This document shows positions 4,979-6,779 of a stretch of DNA of 6,779 nucleotides, piece by piece. Where the stretch lies: NCBI GenBank assembly GCA_011055585.1, contig DRGT01000023.1:1-6779 (forward strand). The letters are read 5' to 3'. Under the pieces are notes generated by a model. That model did not search any database and had not been told where the DNA came from. It was given only the letters and a program-made list of their open reading frames with translations. Every line of letters starts with the position of its first letter. Position 1 is the first letter of the stretch. The position numbers and the translations under genes were made by a program. Source of the DNA: Candidatus Nitrosopumilus sp. (GTDB lineage Archaea; Thermoproteota; Nitrososphaeria; Nitrososphaerales; Nitrosopumilaceae).

Positions 4979-6779
4979 TCCTGTCTTAACAACAAAATTT
5001 TCTAATCTAGGATTTCAACAGTTAACCGAAATTCAGAAAAAAGCTGTTCCAACAATCTTACAAAAGAAAGATTCATTGATTATTGCACCTACTGGTTCTG
5101 GTAAAACAGAATGTTCAGTAATCCCAATATTTTCTCTAGTAAAACAATCAAAAAAAATTGGAAAAATCAAAGTGCTTTACATCACCCCTTTACGTGCACT
5201 TAATCGTGATGTTTTTAGAAGAATTACTCGTTATGCAGAAAACGATGGATTAACAATTCAAATTCGACACGGTGATACATCTCAATTAGATAGAAGAAAA
5301 ATAACAAAAGATCCTCCAGACGTTTTAATCACAACACCCGAAACACTAGTCATTCTCTTAACTCAGAAAAAAATATTAGATGCATTATCAGAACTTGAAT
5401 GGGTTATAATTGACGAAGTTCACGAATTATTGCCTAGTGAAAGAGGCTCGCAACTATCTCTTAGTTTAGAAAGACTTCAACTTACCACAAACACTGAGAT
5501 TACTCGAGTGGGATTATCAGCAACTATAGGAAATGAGGATGAAGCTGCAAAATTTGTAGTTGGAACAAAAAGAAAATGTAAGATAATTCAAGATACCTCA
5601 GTTCGAAAGTATGATGTAGATGTAAAATATGTAGATGGAACAATATCTGATGTAGCAGACTCTATTATTGATTATGTTAAAAAATTAAATCTCAATTCCC
5701 CCATCCTACTTTTTACAAACACCAGAGGTGAATCAGAGTTTTTAGCATCAATACTGAAAGAAAAATCTGACATCAATATAGAACTACATCATGGTTCTTT
5801 ATCAAAACAAGTTAGAGAAGAAACTGAAACACTACTTAGAGAAGGAATACCTGGAATAGTTGTATGTACCTCATCACTAGAGCTTGGTCTTGACATAGGT
5901 TCAGTTGAATTAGTAATTCATTATGGATCACCTCGACAAGTATCAAAACTTGTTCAAAGAATTGGAAGAAGTAAACACAATCGAAATTCTTCTGCCCAAG
6001 GTTTGATAATTACTAATAGTGCTGATGATGAATTTGAAGCAAAAGCTATACTAGAACAAGTAAAAGAAGGAAATATCGAAGAACAAAAAATTCATGATGG
6101 CTCTTTAGATGTTCTAGCACACCATTTAATTGGTTTAACAATGCAATTGGGTGAAGTTTCAGTTGAAAATGCATTTAAAACTGTAACCAAGGCATTCCCA
6201 TTTCGAAATATAACATTAAACGATTTTTCAAATGTATTGGAGCTTCTTGATTCAAATTATTTGTTATTTTTTGACAAAGAAAAAATGGTTTTTTGGAAGA
6301 AAGGAAGATCGTTTAAATACTATTTTGAAAATCTTTCAACAATTCCAGATATTTTGAAATTCAAAGTTTTTGATTCAGTTGGAAAAAAAATTATTGGTAC
6401 CCTAGATCAGCGTTTTGTAGGTGATTATGGAGAGTCAGGAAATATTTTTGTTCTTAAAGGAATGCAATGGCGAATCCTCAATGTAGATGAAAAATCGTTC
6501 ATTGTAAATGTTGAGCCATTCAGAGCAGGTAGCATTACTATTCCATATTGGGAAGGAGAAAACATACCTGTTGAGTATATCACGGCTAGAAAAGTTGGAT
6601 TACTTAGAACTAAAGTAAAACGTGGTTCTTTGAAACTCCATAACGATATTCTTTCAAAATTAAATTTTGATTCAATACCAAATGAAAAAACAATTGTTGT
6701 TGAATCTGTAAAATCTGAAGGAAAGCTTGTCTTACATGCATGTTTTGGAACAAAAATTAACTCAACATTATCCACTCTA
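4935..6779 (+). CDS. Lhr-family superfamily 2 helicase (3' end beyond window)
   Basis: 615 codons are open to the window edge. Lhr proteins are ATP-dependent 3'-5' helicases acting in DNA repair, recombination or RNA metabolism. Two RecA domains are complete. Seen in order are FQQLTEIQKKAVP (27-39), Walker A APTGSGKTE (51-59), Ia TPLRALNRD (84-92), TTPETL (133-138), motif II DEVH (160-163), motif III SAT (195-197), motif IV LLFTNTRGESE (258-268), HHGSLS (285-290), motif V TSSLELGLDIG (312-322) and motif VI QRIGRSKHNR (341-350). A winged-helix region follows, then the Lhr-specific segment IIGTLDQRFV (486-495), GNIFVLKGMQWRI (502-514) and PYWEGE (537-542), which separates Lhr from Ski2/Hel308 helicases. 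Full-length archaeal Lhr proteins are usually 850-950 residues, so roughly a third is missing. ATG 4935 is the only possible start: an in-frame TAA lies at 4926-4928 and no other start codon precedes the helicase motifs. The start lies inside the small membrane-protein gene. Confidence 0.93.
   Translation, partial: MKDRGQNKQKNQLLDPVLTTKFSNLGFQQLTEIQKKAVPTILQKKDSLIIAPTGSGKTECSVIPIFSLVKQSKKIGKIKVLYITPLRALNRDVFRRITRYAENDGLTIQIRHGDTSQLDRRKITKDPPDVLITTPETLVILLTQKKILDALSELEWVIIDEVHELLPSERGSQLSLSLERLQLTTNTEITRVGLSATIGNEDEAAKFVVGTKRKCKIIQDTSVRKYDVDVKYVDGTISDVADSIIDYVKKLNLNSPILLFTNTRGESEFLASILKEKSDINIELHHGSLSKQVREETETLLREGIPGIVVCTSSLELGLDIGSVELVIHYGSPRQVSKLVQRIGRSKHNRNSSAQGLIITNSADDEFEAKAILEQVKEGNIEEQKIHDGSLDVLAHHLIGLTMQLGEVSVENAFKTVTKAFPFRNITLNDFSNVLELLDSNYLLFFDKEKMVFWKKGRSFKYYFENLSTIPDILKFKVFDSVGKKIIGTLDQRFVGDYGESGNIFVLKGMQWRILNVDEKSFIVNVEPFRAGSITIPYWEGENIPVEYITARKVGLLRTKVKRGSLKLHNDILSKLNFDSIPNEKTIVVESVKSEGKLVLHACFGTKINSTLSTL

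Noticed and set aside
6425..6775. Minus-strand reading frame of 116 codons
   Set aside because: It is the shadow of the Lhr-specific domain, whose motifs are clear on the plus strand.
1..6779. CRISPR array, insertion sequence, tRNA, phage or defence genes
   Set aside because: Nothing of the kind was seen on either strand. The only long repeat is the cbiD duplication, and nearly all of the window is covered by recognisable housekeeping genes.

Overview
The window is AT-rich and gene-dense, with very short spacers and T/A-rich boxes about 26 bases upstream of ATG codons, as expected for leaderless archaeal promoters. The protein mix is an archaeal LSm protein, a RadA/RadB-type RecA paralogue, an Lhr-type helicase, an anaerobic-type cobalamin pathway and a bacterial-type S-adenosylmethionine synthetase. 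Together with the base composition, this points to a marine ammonia-oxidising thaumarchaeon (Nitrosopumilus-like). That assignment is by recognition only; no database search was run.

Layout. Minus strand, 1-1757: cobalamin genes. An intact cbiD (666-1757) is followed 31 bases downstream by a gene that begins as cbiG at a GTG (634). After 168 codons it runs in frame into a second copy of an internal piece of cbiD, which reaches the window edge. Positions 1-131 are a direct repeat of 1379-1509 with 5 mismatches. Plus strand, 1806-2675: an NDUFA9-like atypical SDR oxidoreductase, divergent from cbiD. Minus strand, 4097-2652: an LSm gene and metK as a probable two-gene operon; the metK 3' end overlaps the SDR gene by 24 bases tail to tail. 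Plus strand, 4177-6779: a RadB-like ATPase, a 39-residue single-span membrane protein that is easy to miss, and the first 615 residues of an Lhr-type helicase. The helicase start lies inside the small gene with a 44-base overlap.

How the genes fit together. CbiG and CbiD act on consecutive intermediates of corrin ring synthesis: CbiG opens the lactone of cobalt-precorrin-5A, and CbiD methylates C1 of cobalt-precorrin-5B using SAM. MetK makes SAM, so it supplies CbiD and the other corrin methyltransferases, though its physical linkage to them may be incidental. RadB-like ATPase and Lhr helicase form a nucleic-acid maintenance cluster.

The most notable feature is the cbiG/cbiD hybrid at the left edge. 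Its two breakpoints (131 and 1509) are what an old tandem duplication of about 1.38 kb, or a contig joined between two related strains, would leave. The sequence left of the window would decide. I found no tRNA, rRNA, CRISPR array, insertion sequence or defence system.
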